The notes under the pieces: model-generated
Database searches by the model: none
Seen by the model: only the letters and a program-made list of their open reading frames with translations
What the model was told of the DNA's origin: nothing
Position numbers and translations under genes: made by a program
Shown: positions 44,301-48,135 of the stretch, piece after piece
Layout of the letters: each line of letters begins with the position of its first letter
Numbering within the stretch: position 1 is the stretch's first letter
Assembly: GCF_035046485.1 (NCBI RefSeq)
Contig: NC_085138.1
Coordinates: 363,199,238 to 363,263,237, forward strand
Origin: Aedes albopictus
Lineage: Eukaryota > Arthropoda > Insecta > Diptera > Culicidae
Length of the DNA stretch: 64,000 bases
Direction of reading: 5' to 3'

Positions 44301-46732
44301 CGAGTGTACGAGCTGTTTTTGAGAATGTGTAACTGTAACACATTTTTGTGTGGTCTGGAAATTATGCACTTATGAGTAGGGCTTACACATTTTAGTGCTC
44401 AGCGGTTTTACTGTACATTTGGTAAACGAAGTTCGTTCACTTGAAAATCCTTAGATTTTGCAAGGATTTCGTTCAACCGACTGGCTTCTCTCAGAAGGTT
44501 TGTCTAGGTATTCTACAGAAATATTTCCGCGATTGCTAAAAAAAGACTAAAGTAATTATTGAGATTAGAGTTATGAGATGATGGAAAAAATCCGTATAAG
44601 GCGATAAATTTTCCGAAAACTCTTTCTGGACCAACCAAACAACACCAATTTTTTATATGTATGTATATAAATTCTGAGACATTACAATTTTATAGTTCAA
44701 TGATGTAGATGACTTGTAAATTAGGTTCCTGAACCATTGTGCACTGTCAACTCGTTGGCGTGGTGCACACACGGAAACGGAAACTCGTTCAAAGTCGGAA
44801 CGTCGGAGTTGCGATGTAGTTAGCTCCATTTTTGCTCAAGTTGAATGCATTCAGAAATGGCCGGAGTGGACAGGGCCGACCATGCTCTTCTCGAAACTAC
44901 GATTTGAGATAAAATTTAAATTTCGTTACCTTGGAATTAAGATTAAACAGCGCAACAGTTTTTTTTTGTCTCAAGAGGAAACTTATGTATATGTCTCTGA
45001 CAGATTTTGGGTCGATCAATCCGAATCCGGGCTCGGATTTGCTCCAGCACGTCACAATTTTGAACTAAACCTCAATTTATAGGGCAAAATATGTTAGTAA
45101 GTAAACTTGCATGCAACTTTTGTAGTTCAGCTTGTATGGGAAATAGGGAAGTGGAACCATCTCGGCAGGGGTCCTATTTTGGGCACTTTTCTGCTATAAC
45201 TCATCCAATTCTGAACCAATTGACACAATTTTTGGAATACAATGAGATACGTATAGTATCTAGCCGTGTACAAAATTTAAAGTCAATTGGTTTAGAATTG
45301 ACTGAGTTATAGCGAAGAGTGCCCAAAATACCGGGCGCTGCCCAAGTGGTTCGCTACCCTATTGTACCTAACATAAATCGCTTAAATCTGTCAAATTTGA
45401 TTTCTCAAAAGGATTTTTTGCATGAGTCGGTAATTTAGATGTTTATTGACCAATTTACTCTTTGATTGCGTAAAAAAATATTTCTATGCTTAATGGCTTG
45501 CAATAAAAAAAAACAATATCGCCTATTTTGCCCTATAAATTGAGGTATAGCTCAAAATTGTGACGTGCTAAAGCAAATCCGAGCTCGGATTCGGATTCAG
45601 CGGTCCAAAATCTGTCGGAGACACATAAGTTTGCTCTTGAGACAGACCGATAGACACACGACGAATTCAAAGTTATCCAATTTGACAGCCGACCCTGGCC
45701 GGCTCATTGTACCGCAAACGTCCAGGCCACGGAACACGTGTCGGTCGGTGTCGGTTACGATACGTATCAATTTACCTAATGATGATTCTGTGGCTAGTGA
45801 TCCGACAATGCAGAGGGATTTGCGGTTGCAGTGAGTGAAAACTGTGCCGCCACCGCGCCGTACCTACTTAGCCGGTGTAATTATCAAAGTTAGTCGGAAT
45901 CTCTCACATGGTCGGCATGCGAAATCTTCGAATTGGTTCGTTTCTGTGCATGTGTGTGTGCAATGACTGTGGTCCCATGTCTCGAACAGGAAATTCACTG
46001 CAACTTTGCTAATGGAATTCGTACACGTACCACATGTAACATGGTTGCATTTGCACACTTGCTCGGGTAAAGGGAGCGTAGATGTATGCTGCCATTAAAC
46101 GTTCATTTGGATCTGATTAAGCTCATACGAACACTTAATGTAGTACTTGGTACTTTTTACTCATATTGTGTCATTTGTCTTACAGGTCCCCCTGGAACGA
46201 TCCGGATCACTTCATACAACGACAAAGTTGTCTCAACACGTTTGCGGCCGTGTTTGGGTAAGTAGTGTGTTATGAAAAAACATATTTTAGTGTTATTGAT
46301 GTAAATTCTGCGATAAAATAGATTTTTAGCCGTATCCATTCATTTTTTGTACAAATAGTACAAAATGAGCTCACCAATCTATCAGACATCACCCACAATG
46401 CTCTTTTGATTTATCTGAGTCATTTATTGTAGCTCGTGATTCATGTAACGTCGAAAGTTGTCATTTTCTTTTCGACCGCCAAGTATTGTTCGTTTACCTC
46501 TTCGACTCAATGGGGCCTTATTACTCTAAAATGTTCATCTAATCGTTGTCAAACACTTGAAAACCTTTTCATCCCCATCACAACGAAACCGCTAACCACT
46601 TCTCTCTTCTCCCCCTCTTCCAGCTACATGCCCCTTCTGCGCTCCAATCTCCGTCTGGATCCGGTCCTCTACCGGGACTCGGTGTCGAATCTAAGGAAAA
46701 AGTACCGCCAAATCGAACTGGTCGGCAGCTAG
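5220..46732 (+). CDS. ttv: tout-velu / EXT1 heparan-sulfate co-polymerase, C-terminal half (6 exons, 5' end outside window)
   Basis: join(5220-5339, 30803-31060, 31124-31411, 31593-31837, 46186-46257, 46624-46732) encodes 363 residues plus TAG. EXT1 is a Golgi/ER type II membrane glycosyltransferase. With EXT2 it polymerises the GlcA-GlcNAc backbone of heparan sulfate, which in flies is needed for Hedgehog, Wg and Dpp spreading. Visible residues 1-43 ([18 protein letters not shown]) are the linker following the N-terminal GT47 domain. Residues from about 95 to the end are the GT64 domain: DED (residues 184-186) for the metal/UDP-sugar site, then [44 protein letters not shown] and [17 protein letters not shown]. 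The tail RKKYRQIEL is EXT1-like. All junctions have GT/AG; phases are 0,0,0,2,2. Human EXT1 is 746 residues, so roughly half is missing upstream. EXT2 or EXTL3 is much less likely given the linker and tail. Confidence 0.93.
5340..8127. other. Proximal part of the 25.5-kb ttv intron; no gene
   Basis: Sequence is T-rich at about 5880-6090, with a CTG/CTA-rich patch at 6385-6435 and no recognisable coding exon. Small open frames on both strands lack homology motifs. No inverted repeat of note was seen. This could be mostly unique intronic DNA, and the region nearest the exon is the more plausible place for intronic regulatory elements, but nothing specific is visible. Confidence 0.5.
8505..8600. 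mobile_element. 96-bp MITE with TAA duplication
   Basis: The ends gggtcgatttcttcac and gtgaagaaattggccc are inverted repeats. TAA stands on both sides (8502-8504 and 8601-8603). The related element Y reads continuously across this point (ttctaactgta on the reverse strand), giving an empty site. It is noncoding. Confidence 0.8.
8639..8774. mobile_element. 136-bp MITE with ~21-bp TIRs
   Basis: The ends agtacacagggtaaatattt and aaatatttgaccctgtgtact are inverted repeats with one or two mismatches. Element Y lacks this block. The target-site duplication could not be fixed by eye. Confidence 0.65.
8820..9050. mobile_element. 231-bp MITE with 20-bp TIRs
   Basis: 8820-8839 (acagacaaacagacgtaata) and the reverse complement of 9031-9050 agree at all but one position. 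The interior is noncoding. It lies within element X and is absent from Y. Confidence 0.7.
10154..10947. other. Spacer between elements X and Y; contains a dispersed-repeat copy at ~10560-10800
   Basis: No gene. The stretch with ggcgccggccacgtcctta near 10590 and gggagtcaccgttacgggtcggtgatg near 10730 resembles the arms and right flank of the hairpin at 40018-40314. More distantly it resembles the copies at 19000 and 55090. The family is unidentified. Confidence 0.55.
10948..12062 (-). mobile_element. TIR element Y, inverted relative of X
   Basis: The ends are cccgagcagaagggaatagc (10948) and the reverse complement of cccgagcagaggagaatatc (12062). Compared with X it is in the opposite orientation and carries fewer insertions, so it serves as an empty-site reference. 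One MITE at 11239-11451 lies inside. There is no open reading frame of note, so it is non-autonomous. Confidence 0.7.
11239..11451. mobile_element. 213-bp foldback MITE (GGGCACTTGCCG family)
   Basis: Almost the whole element is an inverted repeat. The left arm (gggttttgtgccatttgggc ... ttttgggcacttgccgctataac) pairs with the right arm at about 11390-11451, and the centre is palindromic (agttagatactgtacgtgcctaact). A second, divergent family member is at 45142-45363. Confidence 0.8.
12240..12475. repeat. Degenerate ~15-nt array (short block)
   Basis: Mixed-strand units such as attccttaagaaactgcttctt and aaagattcttcagaaactcctg, of the same class as the array at 640-1110. The bases just before it (12060-12240) are AG-rich and then A-rich simple sequence. 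Confidence 0.5.
12476..13066. mobile_element. Possible ~590-bp TIR element
   Basis: The left end gggctcccagcaaggatggg and the right end (reverse complement ctgggagccaagcatggg) are imperfect inverted repeats. The interior is more GC-rich than its surroundings, with repeated cgaacg/gttcg motifs. No transposase is visible. The TIR match is weak, so the boundaries are uncertain. Confidence 0.45.
13067..13512. other. Intron sequence, no gene
   Basis: Contains a small inverted repeat around attgcataatgaatattatgcaa (about 13320-13345) and otherwise nothing recognisable. Confidence 0.45.
13513..13617 (+). repeat. Left copy of a ~105-bp target-site duplication
   Basis: It begins taccctaaaatgaaaacgtg and is repeated at 16525-16629 with roughly six differences over about 105 bases. 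It directly abuts the 5' end of LINE copy 2, and the right copy directly abuts its 3' end. Confidence 0.8.
14613..15748 (-). mobile_element. 1.1-kb retroposon nested in LINE copy 2, (TTAGA)n tail
   Basis: It is flanked by a perfect 26-bp duplication, 14587-14612 and 15749-15774 (ttgtttacgatatcggaaaa then gcattc). Read on the - strand it starts gtgggatcgtagtg, has an ATG at about 15558 ([20 protein letters not shown]), soon hits stops, and ends in a TTAGA pentamer tail (14613-14634). This looks like an internally deleted non-LTR element or a retroposon derived from one; the clade is unknown. Confidence 0.8.
15775..16065 (+). pseudogene. RT fragment of LINE copy 2
   Basis: After the nested insertion the RT reading resumes: sequence corresponding to [14 protein letters not shown], then ISNWIYQML and [10 protein letters not shown]. 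It is heavily frameshifted. The FADD region is nearly reached (tatgattttgc at ~16065), where the copy jumps to the 3' end of the element. Confidence 0.7.
16525..16629 (+). repeat. Right copy of the ~105-bp target-site duplication
   Basis: It matches 13513-13617. It follows the LINE 3' terminus ctactgatacctga directly and itself ends with the similar string gatacctgatac. This shared end may have helped priming. Confidence 0.8.
16640..16830. repeat. Degenerate ~15-nt array (short block)
   Basis: Units such as gaatttcttcagaaatctcag and gaaacttccattggaaatc belong to the same class as the 640-1110 array. Confidence 0.45.
16831..18503. other. Intron sequence, possibly unique; no gene
   Basis: Contains CAG/CAA-rich sequence at 17420-17600 and a 111-residue open frame at 17318-17653 without recognisable motifs. 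No inverted repeats or element ends were seen. Of all the large-intron sequence this looks least repeat-like. Confidence 0.4.
18504..19200. repeat. Dispersed-repeat copy (TCGCACAAATTCGTAGG family), with nested MITE
   Basis: Blocks around 18525-18600 (cgcacaaattcgtagg, gtcctagaccgct) and 18930-19060 (gggttaatcacggactc, gtcacgtccttgcaac) match the insertion at 54940-55801 in order and orientation. A MITE at 18619-18801 separates them. A small hairpin at about 18870-18922 has arms gtttcgaaatttgttgat. Confidence 0.6.
18619..18801. mobile_element. 183-bp MITE with TTTTACCGAAATCTCAAC ends
   Basis: 18619-18636 and the reverse complement of 18784-18801 are both ttttaccgaaatctcaac. Further internal copies of ttaccga and its complement make most of the element self-complementary. 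It interrupts the repeat copy at 18504-19200. Confidence 0.7.
19480..20150. repeat. Degenerate G-rich then C-rich array (strand switch)
   Basis: 19480-19720 carries G-rich units (gaggcatttcgaggggattt, ggttccagaggaaatc). 19850-20150 carries complementary C-rich units (ctgagaccctctgag, cccctgagacc). The two halves are inverted with respect to each other around about 19780. Confidence 0.6.
20151..21177. other. Intron sequence with an unclassified repeat from ~20848
   Basis: No gene. The stretch beginning caggggatagacaaaataat (about 20845) looks like the left end of a DNA transposon remnant, but no right TIR was found. A TTAACTTAAC microsatellite at about 21152-21177 precedes the SINE. Confidence 0.4.
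21178..21403 (+). mobile_element. tRNA-derived SINE with A-rich end
   Basis: The tRNA-like head has an A box (tggccgtgcggttagcgg at 21187-21204) and a B box (gggttcgattcccgct at 21241-21256). A tRNA-unrelated body follows (cagtctgtgcagcctctggctgaagacggt), then a T4 and an A13 run. A related copy lies on the - strand at 48608-48835. The head lacks a foldable intact tRNA, so this is not a functional tRNA gene. Confidence 0.85.
21404..22275. other. Intron sequence, likely old DNA-repeat material; no gene
   Basis: AT-rich sequence with ctacaaagtt/gacaaagttgtag motifs at 21549, 21677 and 21840, of the kind seen in mosquito repeats. No boundaries could be drawn. Confidence 0.35.
22276..22870. repeat. 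Degenerate ~15-nt array (A-rich strand)
   Basis: Purine-rich units such as gaatccctgaaagaagaaat, ccggaaggaatta and ggaatcttgaagg predominate. It is the complement-strand version of the array class at 640-1110. It produces spurious open frames rich in E, K and S. Confidence 0.6.
22895..23470. repeat. Degenerate CTACCC/CTAACCC-type simple-repeat array
   Basis: Over about 570 bases the + strand is almost purine-free apart from A, built from ctaccct, ctctaccc, ctaaccc and ctactct variants. It directly follows the A-rich 15-mer array. It is low-complexity and noncoding. Confidence 0.8.
23606..23740. repeat. 135-bp hairpin with ~60-bp arms
   Basis: 23606-23665 and 23681-23740 are near-perfect inverted repeats (arm core gcggactacaatgttctc) around a 15-nt loop. 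There are only a few mismatches, so it is a recent foldback MITE or similar. Confidence 0.8.
23900..25600. repeat. 1.6-kb repeat block with direct and inverted internal repeats
   Basis: About 140 bp starting ggccataactcaggaacg (23921) recurs directly at 25430. Another block, gaatcggtacactttcaacc at about 24108 with aagcttatctattgtag at 24179, recurs inverted at 25170-25270. This is probably a compound or nested non-autonomous DNA element. No coding frame is present. Confidence 0.6.
25601..26100. other. AT-rich intron sequence; no gene
   Basis: Short simple-sequence runs only; no element end recognised. Confidence 0.35.
26101..26311. repeat. Degenerate ~15-nt array (A-rich strand)
   Basis: Units ggaatttcccggaatctc, gaaacttctggaaaaatccc and similar. 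It abuts the TIR element starting at 26314. Confidence 0.5.
26314..27261. mobile_element. 948-bp TIR element with TA duplication (Tc1/mariner-like, non-autonomous)
   Basis: The left end aagcctgtatccgcaataat (26314) and the reverse complement of the right end (aagcctgcatccgcaataat, ending at 27261) match over about 45-50 bp with few changes, continuing into cgggacacag. TA lies on both outer sides (26312-26313 and 27262-27263). No transposase frame is present. The TA duplication suggests the Tc1/mariner superfamily. Confidence 0.8.
27201..27530 (+). pseudogene. RTE reverse transcriptase fragment
   Basis: Open frame of 109 codons. Only the part from about 27262 is RT; the first ~20 codons come from the neighbouring TIR element. 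It contains FADD (about 27354-27365) and the [10 protein letters not shown] block. It frameshifts after [10 protein letters not shown]. Confidence 0.75.
27262..28169 (+). mobile_element. RTE-type LINE, 3' part, with (ATGT)n tail
   Basis: RT blocks [15 protein letters not shown], then [11 protein letters not shown] (FADD active site) and [14 protein letters not shown] are followed by the RTE-type C-terminal region [20 protein letters not shown] ... [15 protein letters not shown] ... [10 protein letters not shown] ... [12 protein letters not shown]. The 3' end is aaataaatgtatgtatgtat, a short microsatellite tail of the kind RTE elements carry. One frameshift lies near 27515-27545. The 5' side begins abruptly at the TIR element. 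JAM1-like is a guess. Confidence 0.85.
27548..28136 (+). pseudogene. RTE C-terminal domain fragment
   Basis: [11 protein letters not shown] to [11 protein letters not shown] is open at 27548-27931, where a TAG interrupts. The sequence continues in the same style ([20 protein letters not shown] and [18 protein letters not shown]) at 27950-28138. The 38.2-38.6 kb copy confirms the continuity. Confidence 0.75.
28175..28620. repeat. Degenerate ~15-nt array (A-rich strand)
   Basis: Units ggaacttcttgaaaaatcc, gaaggaatttctagagg and similar begin right after the RTE tail. Confidence 0.55.
28715..29922 (+). mobile_element. Miniature LTR retrotransposon (TRIM-like)
   Basis: LTRs start TGTTTGTGCAAAG and end CTTGCGCGAACA. 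The left LTR is 28715-28881 (167 bp). The right LTR is 29465-29922, which is 167 bp once its SINE insert is removed. The 5-bp duplication ACAGT is at 28710-28714 and 29923-29927. The LTR carries an AATAAA. A primer-binding-site-like string TGGTGCCGTGAC follows the left LTR, and a polypurine tract (ggggggga) precedes the right one. The 583-bp interior has only a short ATG frame ([13 protein letters not shown]...), so it cannot be autonomous. Superfamily unassigned; BEL/Pao possible. Confidence 0.9.
29521..29799 (-). mobile_element. Feilai-like SINE inserted in the right LTR
   Basis: On the - strand it has an A box (tagccgaggcggtaaacgc) and B box (gggttcgattcccgg), then the body ending gacgttacgccaagagg. 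The 12-bp duplication aagatttatatg is at 29509-29520 and 29800-29811. The left LTR supplies the empty site. Confidence 0.92.
30146..30370 (+). mobile_element. Feilai-like SINE
   Basis: A box cctagtggttaagg (30161-30174) and B box gggttcgattcccgt (30201-30215) are followed by the body with aattgtggaagtgctcac and ggggacgtagagcc. It lies about 430 bp upstream of the second visible ttv exon, in the same orientation. Confidence 0.88.
30371..30802. other. Intron end before ttv exon b; no gene
   Basis: Apparently unique sequence. It ends in the acceptor ttccccacccgcacag at 30802. Confidence 0.5.
30803..31060 (+). CDS. ttv: ttv coding exon b
   Basis: 86 codons, phase 0, from [20 protein letters not shown] to [11 protein letters not shown]. 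The acceptor AG ends at 30802 and the donor GTAACG starts at 31061. [11 protein letters not shown] near the middle is the first strand of the GT64 fold. The G+C content is clearly higher than that of the surrounding intron. Confidence 0.95.
31124..31411 (+). CDS. ttv: ttv coding exon c (DED motif)
   Basis: 96 codons, phase 0, from [18 protein letters not shown] to [11 protein letters not shown]. The GT64 metal-binding DED (SLDEDA) is encoded at 31295-31303. The acceptor is ctttcctcgcag at 31123 and the donor GTAGGC begins at 31412. The intron between exons b and c is only 63 bp. Confidence 0.95.
31593..31837 (+). CDS. ttv: ttv coding exon d
   Basis: Starts [20 protein letters not shown], includes [20 protein letters not shown], and ends in KDRESG plus two bases (AG) of an arginine codon completed by the next exon. 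The acceptor is tatccttccag at 31592 and the donor GTAAGT begins at 31838. The preceding intron is 181 bp. Confidence 0.95.
31838..32750. other. Start of the 14.3-kb ttv intron; no gene
   Basis: Apparently non-repetitive sequence. No exon between 31838 and 46185 was needed to complete the reading frame. Confidence 0.5.
32901..33281 (-). pseudogene. CR1-like ORF2 C-terminal fragment
   Basis: Includes [20 protein letters not shown] and [12 protein letters not shown], the conserved post-RT end of CR1-like ORF2. It ends in a natural-looking stop after [11 protein letters not shown] frameshift separates it from the RT, near the tandem hexamer cttaagcttaag at about 33343-33354. Confidence 0.8.
33329..34490 (-). 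pseudogene. CR1-like reverse transcriptase
   Basis: 34490-34248 holds the RT start ([19 protein letters not shown]). 34045-33329 holds [40 protein letters not shown] and [10 protein letters not shown]. The catalytic DD of FADD is present. A frameshift lies between the two blocks. Confidence 0.88.
34580..34807 (-). pseudogene. CR1-like EN-RT linker
   Basis: Basic segment with [20 protein letters not shown] and [19 protein letters not shown], typical of the region before the RT in this LINE group. Confidence 0.7.
34843..36159 (-). pseudogene. CR1-like APE endonuclease, split by a palindrome
   Basis: The N-terminal block at 36159-35880 has [20 protein letters not shown] and [16 protein letters not shown], the NAQS and ITE-W endonuclease motifs. 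The palindrome 35512-35931 follows. The frame then resumes as [20 protein letters not shown] (about 35511-35452), and later [12 protein letters not shown] after a TAG. 35232-34843 holds [10 protein letters not shown] and [10 protein letters not shown], the SD-H end. Confidence 0.82.
35512..35931. repeat. ~420-bp palindrome inside the CR1-like endonuclease
   Basis: Arms run inward from 35512 and 35931 to a short asymmetric centre near 35710-35725. The right outer ~50 bp (35880-35931) is LINE coding sequence ([17 protein letters not shown]), and the left outer ~50 bp is its inverted copy. The inner arms share strings such as gaaaaatagcggtttttcc and gaatatggtatatgaaaaa. Confidence 0.85.
36458..37222 (-). 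CDS. CR1-like LINE ORF1 protein (254 aa, intact frame)
   Basis: Complete ATG-to-stop frame on the - strand. Residues 30-85 are a probable coiled coil ([20 protein letters not shown] and so on). Residues about 100-215 ([20 protein letters not shown] ... DVKRLVRG ... [10 protein letters not shown] ... [20 protein letters not shown]) resemble the RNA-binding ORF1 domain of LINEs that is related to the baculovirus FP family. The role is presumably RNA binding and RNP assembly. It is the only long intact TE frame in the window, and it sits antisense within the ttv intron. ORF2 of the same element is dead. Confidence 0.8.
   Translation of the reverse strand: MAEERRPLRSQSVTKLSNTGDDMTVSELAKLMKTLFATYQQNTVEEIRRLEHSFQSEMNKLRSDIALDLENMRKESTKTTTTILNTVSLNKNECLAAVDRSMCANDLIVNGVPNVAGESLSNYFAVWCRSLGYTDEDIPLIDVKRLVRGTPTAGVVYLILIQFAITTQRNEFYGRYLRSRKLSLMNIGFSSNQRIFVNGNLETATRELRTKALQMKKKGQLSGVYTRMGILYVKKTTNDREKPILSEDDLHTLR
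37331..38202. other. Region between two LINEs; no gene
   Basis: 37331-37760 may be 5' UTR of the CR1-like element. It contains a short repeat of gaacgacaatg (37483-37503). Nothing is recognisable at 37760-38200. Confidence 0.4.
38203..38603 (-). mobile_element. RTE-type LINE, 3' end (second copy)
   Basis: On the - strand, [31 protein letters not shown] and the (ATGT)n tail at 38203-38232 match the copy at 27700-28169. Similarity ends at 38603, where a GC-rich insert begins. Confidence 0.82.
38604..39172 (+). mobile_element. GC-rich retroposon-like insert with A-tail
   Basis: About 570 bp of much higher G+C content than the neighbours, ending in gagaaaaaaaaag (39162-39174). RTE sequence lies on both sides in one orientation, although about 150 codons of RTE are missing between them. 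It looks like the 5' UTR of a polyA-tailed LINE, but I cannot name the family. Confidence 0.5.
39173..39480 (-). pseudogene. RTE RT N-terminal fragment
   Basis: On the - strand [16 protein letters not shown] (about 39478-39430) and, in another frame, [15 protein letters not shown] (about 39240-39195) are RTE-type RT blocks upstream of the FADD domain. Frameshifts and deletions have removed the middle. Confidence 0.7.
39481..40017. other. Intron sequence, no gene
   Basis: AT-rich, without recognisable elements. Confidence 0.4.
40018..40314. repeat. 297-bp near-perfect hairpin
   Basis: Left arm 40018-40161 and right arm 40172-40314 differ by about two substitutions and one indel over 144 bp, with a 10-nt loop. 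The arm sequence (ggcgccggccacg, cttacggtcatcgaagatgg) is related to the dispersed repeat at 10560-10640. The right flank to ~40380 is also related to that repeat. It looks like a recent inverted duplication of that repeat. Confidence 0.9.
40315..40979. other. Intron sequence next to the hairpin and LINE copy 3; no gene
   Basis: 40315-40380 continues the dispersed repeat of the hairpin. The rest is AT-rich with no recognised features. Confidence 0.4.
41233..41580 (-). pseudogene. LINE copy 3 C-terminal Cys/His region
   Basis: Includes [19 protein letters not shown] and [20 protein letters not shown], the zinc-knuckle-like cysteine cluster found after RNase H in this LINE group. It is separated from the RNase H frame by a stop (41626) and a frame change. 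Confidence 0.7.
41626..42666 (-). pseudogene. LINE copy 3 RT C-terminus plus RNase H (346-codon frame)
   Basis: [20 protein letters not shown] and [20 protein letters not shown] form the RT thumb. [40 protein letters not shown] and [20 protein letters not shown] carry the RNase H residues D, E, D, H and D in order. The domain looks intact although the ORF as a whole is not. Confidence 0.88.
42745..42865. mobile_element. 121-bp insertion with a 28-bp perfect stem and 15-bp duplication
   Basis: Arms 42745-42772 and 42798-42825 are perfectly complementary around a 25-nt loop, followed by 40 bp of other sequence. aagaacaatagatgt flanks the insert at 42730-42744 and 42866-42880. Copy 1 (about 3652-3667) shows the single-copy target. 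The long duplication points to LINE-driven retroposition rather than a cut-and-paste MITE. Confidence 0.85.
42881..43542 (-). pseudogene. LINE copy 3 reverse transcriptase
   Basis: [79 protein letters not shown], then in a shifted frame [15 protein letters not shown] frameshift lies near 43060-43100. RT upstream is interrupted by the MITE at 43543. Confidence 0.87.
43543..43795. mobile_element. 253-bp MITE of repeated TTTGCYGRGAT/ATCTCAGCAA motifs
   Basis: The ends cacacttaattcagatt and (reverse complement) cacactcaaaacagatt are inverted repeats. Flanking CA (43541-43542 and 43796-43797) is the likely 2-bp duplication, judged against copy 1. The interior holds about six copies, in both orientations, of a quasi-palindrome like tttgccgggatctcagcaa. 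Confidence 0.8.
44105..44416. mobile_element. ~312-bp long-TIR MITE
   Basis: The left end cacgctaacgccgctcagca and the reverse-complemented right end tacagtaaaaccgctgagca begin inverted arms of roughly 100 bp (sharing ataatttccaga, aaaaatgtgt and aaaacagctc-type strings), with one small indel. LINE sequence continues on both sides (caccatttggtaaacg when the insert is removed). Confidence 0.82.
44506..44954. other. Intron sequence, no gene
   Basis: No feature recognised apart from a short tatgtatgta run near 44660. Confidence 0.4.
44955..45655. mobile_element. ~700-bp foldback element
   Basis: The arm at about 44968-45090 (gtctcaagaggaaacttatg ... aatttatagggcaaaata) pairs with the arm at about 45527-45648 at roughly 85-90% identity by eye. 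A smaller MITE sits between the arms at 45142-45363. No coding potential. Confidence 0.75.
45142..45363. mobile_element. 222-bp foldback MITE (GGGCACT family) nested in a larger foldback
   Basis: Ends aatagggaagtggaacca and (reverse complement) aatagggtagcgaacca. The interior arms carry tattttgggcac and gctataactc. It is a divergent relative of the element at 11239-11451. Confidence 0.75.
45656..46185. other. Intron end before ttv exon e; no gene
   Basis: Moderately GC-rich and apparently unique at 45690-45870. It ends in the acceptor catttgtcttacag at 46185. Confidence 0.5.
46186..46257 (+). CDS. ttv: ttv coding exon e
   Basis: The first base completes AG|G (Arg), then [20 protein letters not shown] and AVF plus GG. 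The donor GTAAGT starts at 46258. [15 protein letters not shown] is a hallmark of the EXT C-terminal end and includes the second conserved cysteine. Confidence 0.95.
46258..46623. other. Last ttv intron (366 bp)
   Basis: GT at 46258 and AG at 46623, with a strong pyrimidine tract (cttctctcttctccccctcttccag) just before the acceptor. Confidence 0.85.
46624..46732 (+). CDS. ttv: ttv final coding exon
   Basis: GG|C completes glycine, then [35 protein letters not shown] and TAG at 46730-46732. The sequence matches the EXT1 C-terminus in length and content. Confidence 0.95.
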
Positions 46733-47810
46733 CGGTTCGTGTACGTCTACTAAGTCAGCCCTCCGGAGCACGCGAGCGTGTGCTGACGACGGAGCGCACT
46801 ACTAACTGAACGAGTCTATAGTTTTGTATGTTAGATAATTGAAATTGACGCGACTGGTGCGACGAGGGCGTGTTCTTCTTTCCTGGATCTGTTCGGTACC
46901 ACCGATTCAATCCGAATCGAGCCGAAAGGGAACGCTAGTTAAATAGGATGGAAAGTGACTTTTTTGTAAGTGTAGTTCTTATTTTTTCTAAGACCCGGAT
47001 GGAAATAGTCAATGGAAACGAGGCAGTTTTTTACGTAAGTGAGCAAAACAAAATCAACAAACACTAGTGACGGAGAAGCAATTTCGCGGATTTGTGAAAA
47101 ATCGAACTGAGAATGTAGAGAGGAAAACAACACAACACAACACAAAATCACACACAGGAGACTAAATCAATTGAGTGCAAGCGAACAAACAAACAAACAA
47201 AAAATAAGAAAATGGTTGTTATCGGTAGGCATATGGCAATTTGTACATAGGCAATGTTAGGAGGAAATTGTAAAGACAACACGTATTGATACAACTATAT
47301 TGGTAGACAGAAAACAAAACAGAACATTAAGGACAAAAGCATACATATTGAACGGAAAGCGTTTTAACCTAGTGCGATAAGTAGGACAATGATGCAAAAT
47401 AATATAGTCTTGTAAAGAGCAGCTGCCAGAAGGGAGATAAAGTTACTCAATCGGTTAAGTTTTTTTTTCTAAGGATAAAACAAATATTGAAAGAGATGTT
47501 TTACAACGTGAACAGGATGTAGAATGAAGAGGAAAAGAAACTAGGAAGCGTTTGTGAGAGAAACAGAAGAGGTGTCAAGATAACTGAAGACTTTAATTTG
47601 CAATAATACTGACTGATTTAGCGTTGGGAGAAACAGTTTGAACAGCTGGCGGGAAGCTAGAAATGTGCTTTTTGCGTGACAGTAAAAAAAATCATGGTTT
47701 GATTCTTACATATCTTTGCCGACGTTTTGGTCCATGTTGGGACCTTTTTCGGGGCTCGACCTAAATAATTTAAAACATAATTAAAAATAAAATCCTTTGG
47801 TAAATAAATT
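46733..47810 (+). other. Probable ttv 3' UTR and candidate polyadenylation region
   Basis: Noncoding sequence after the stop. It is A-rich, with caacacaacacaacac and caaacaaacaaacaaa runs. The first AATAAA hexamers I see are at 47786-47791 and 47803-47808, which would imply a 3' UTR of about 1.07 kb. Their use is inference, and an earlier non-canonical signal is possible. Confidence 0.4.
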
Positions 47811-47876
47811 AAATAAGCAGTTGGTGCCAGTAACAAAAACATCCAAGATATGTGTTATATTGACAAAATTCTTTAC

Positions 47877-48135
47877 AGCTGTAAAGACGTGGGATAGAGC
47901 ATGACCATGCTGGGGGTGACGGGTTCGATTCCCGGTCTGTTCAGGAACTTTTCGCAAAAGAAATTTCCTCGACTTACTTGGGCATGTACCTAGCACACGA
48001 TATAAACATGCAAAATGATCATTGGCAGAGGGAGCTCTCAGTTAATAACTGTGGAAGTGCTCACTGCTCATAGGAAACTAAACTGATAAGCAGGATTTGT
48101 CCCAGTTGGGACGTTACACCAAGAAGAACAAGAAG
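47877..48135 (+). mobile_element. Feilai-like SINE, head diverged
   Basis: B box gggttcgattcccgg (47921-47935) and a body with aaaatgatcattggcagagg, cagttaataactgtggaagt and gggacgttacaccaagaaga, the end sequence of the copies at 29521 and 30146. The A box is not convincing. Confidence 0.85.

Larger units (their letters stand above)
40980..44505 (-). mobile_element. LINE copy 3, 5'-truncated, with three later insertions
   Basis: Same family as copies 1 and 2. The 3' terminus at 40980 (on the - strand, ctggagccggtcttctgatacctga) agrees with copy 2. RNase H and the C-terminal region are the best preserved of the three copies. Insertions lie at 42745-42865, 43543-43795 and 44105-44416. The 5' side fades out near 44505 within the EN-RT linker. 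It is antisense to ttv. Confidence 0.87.
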
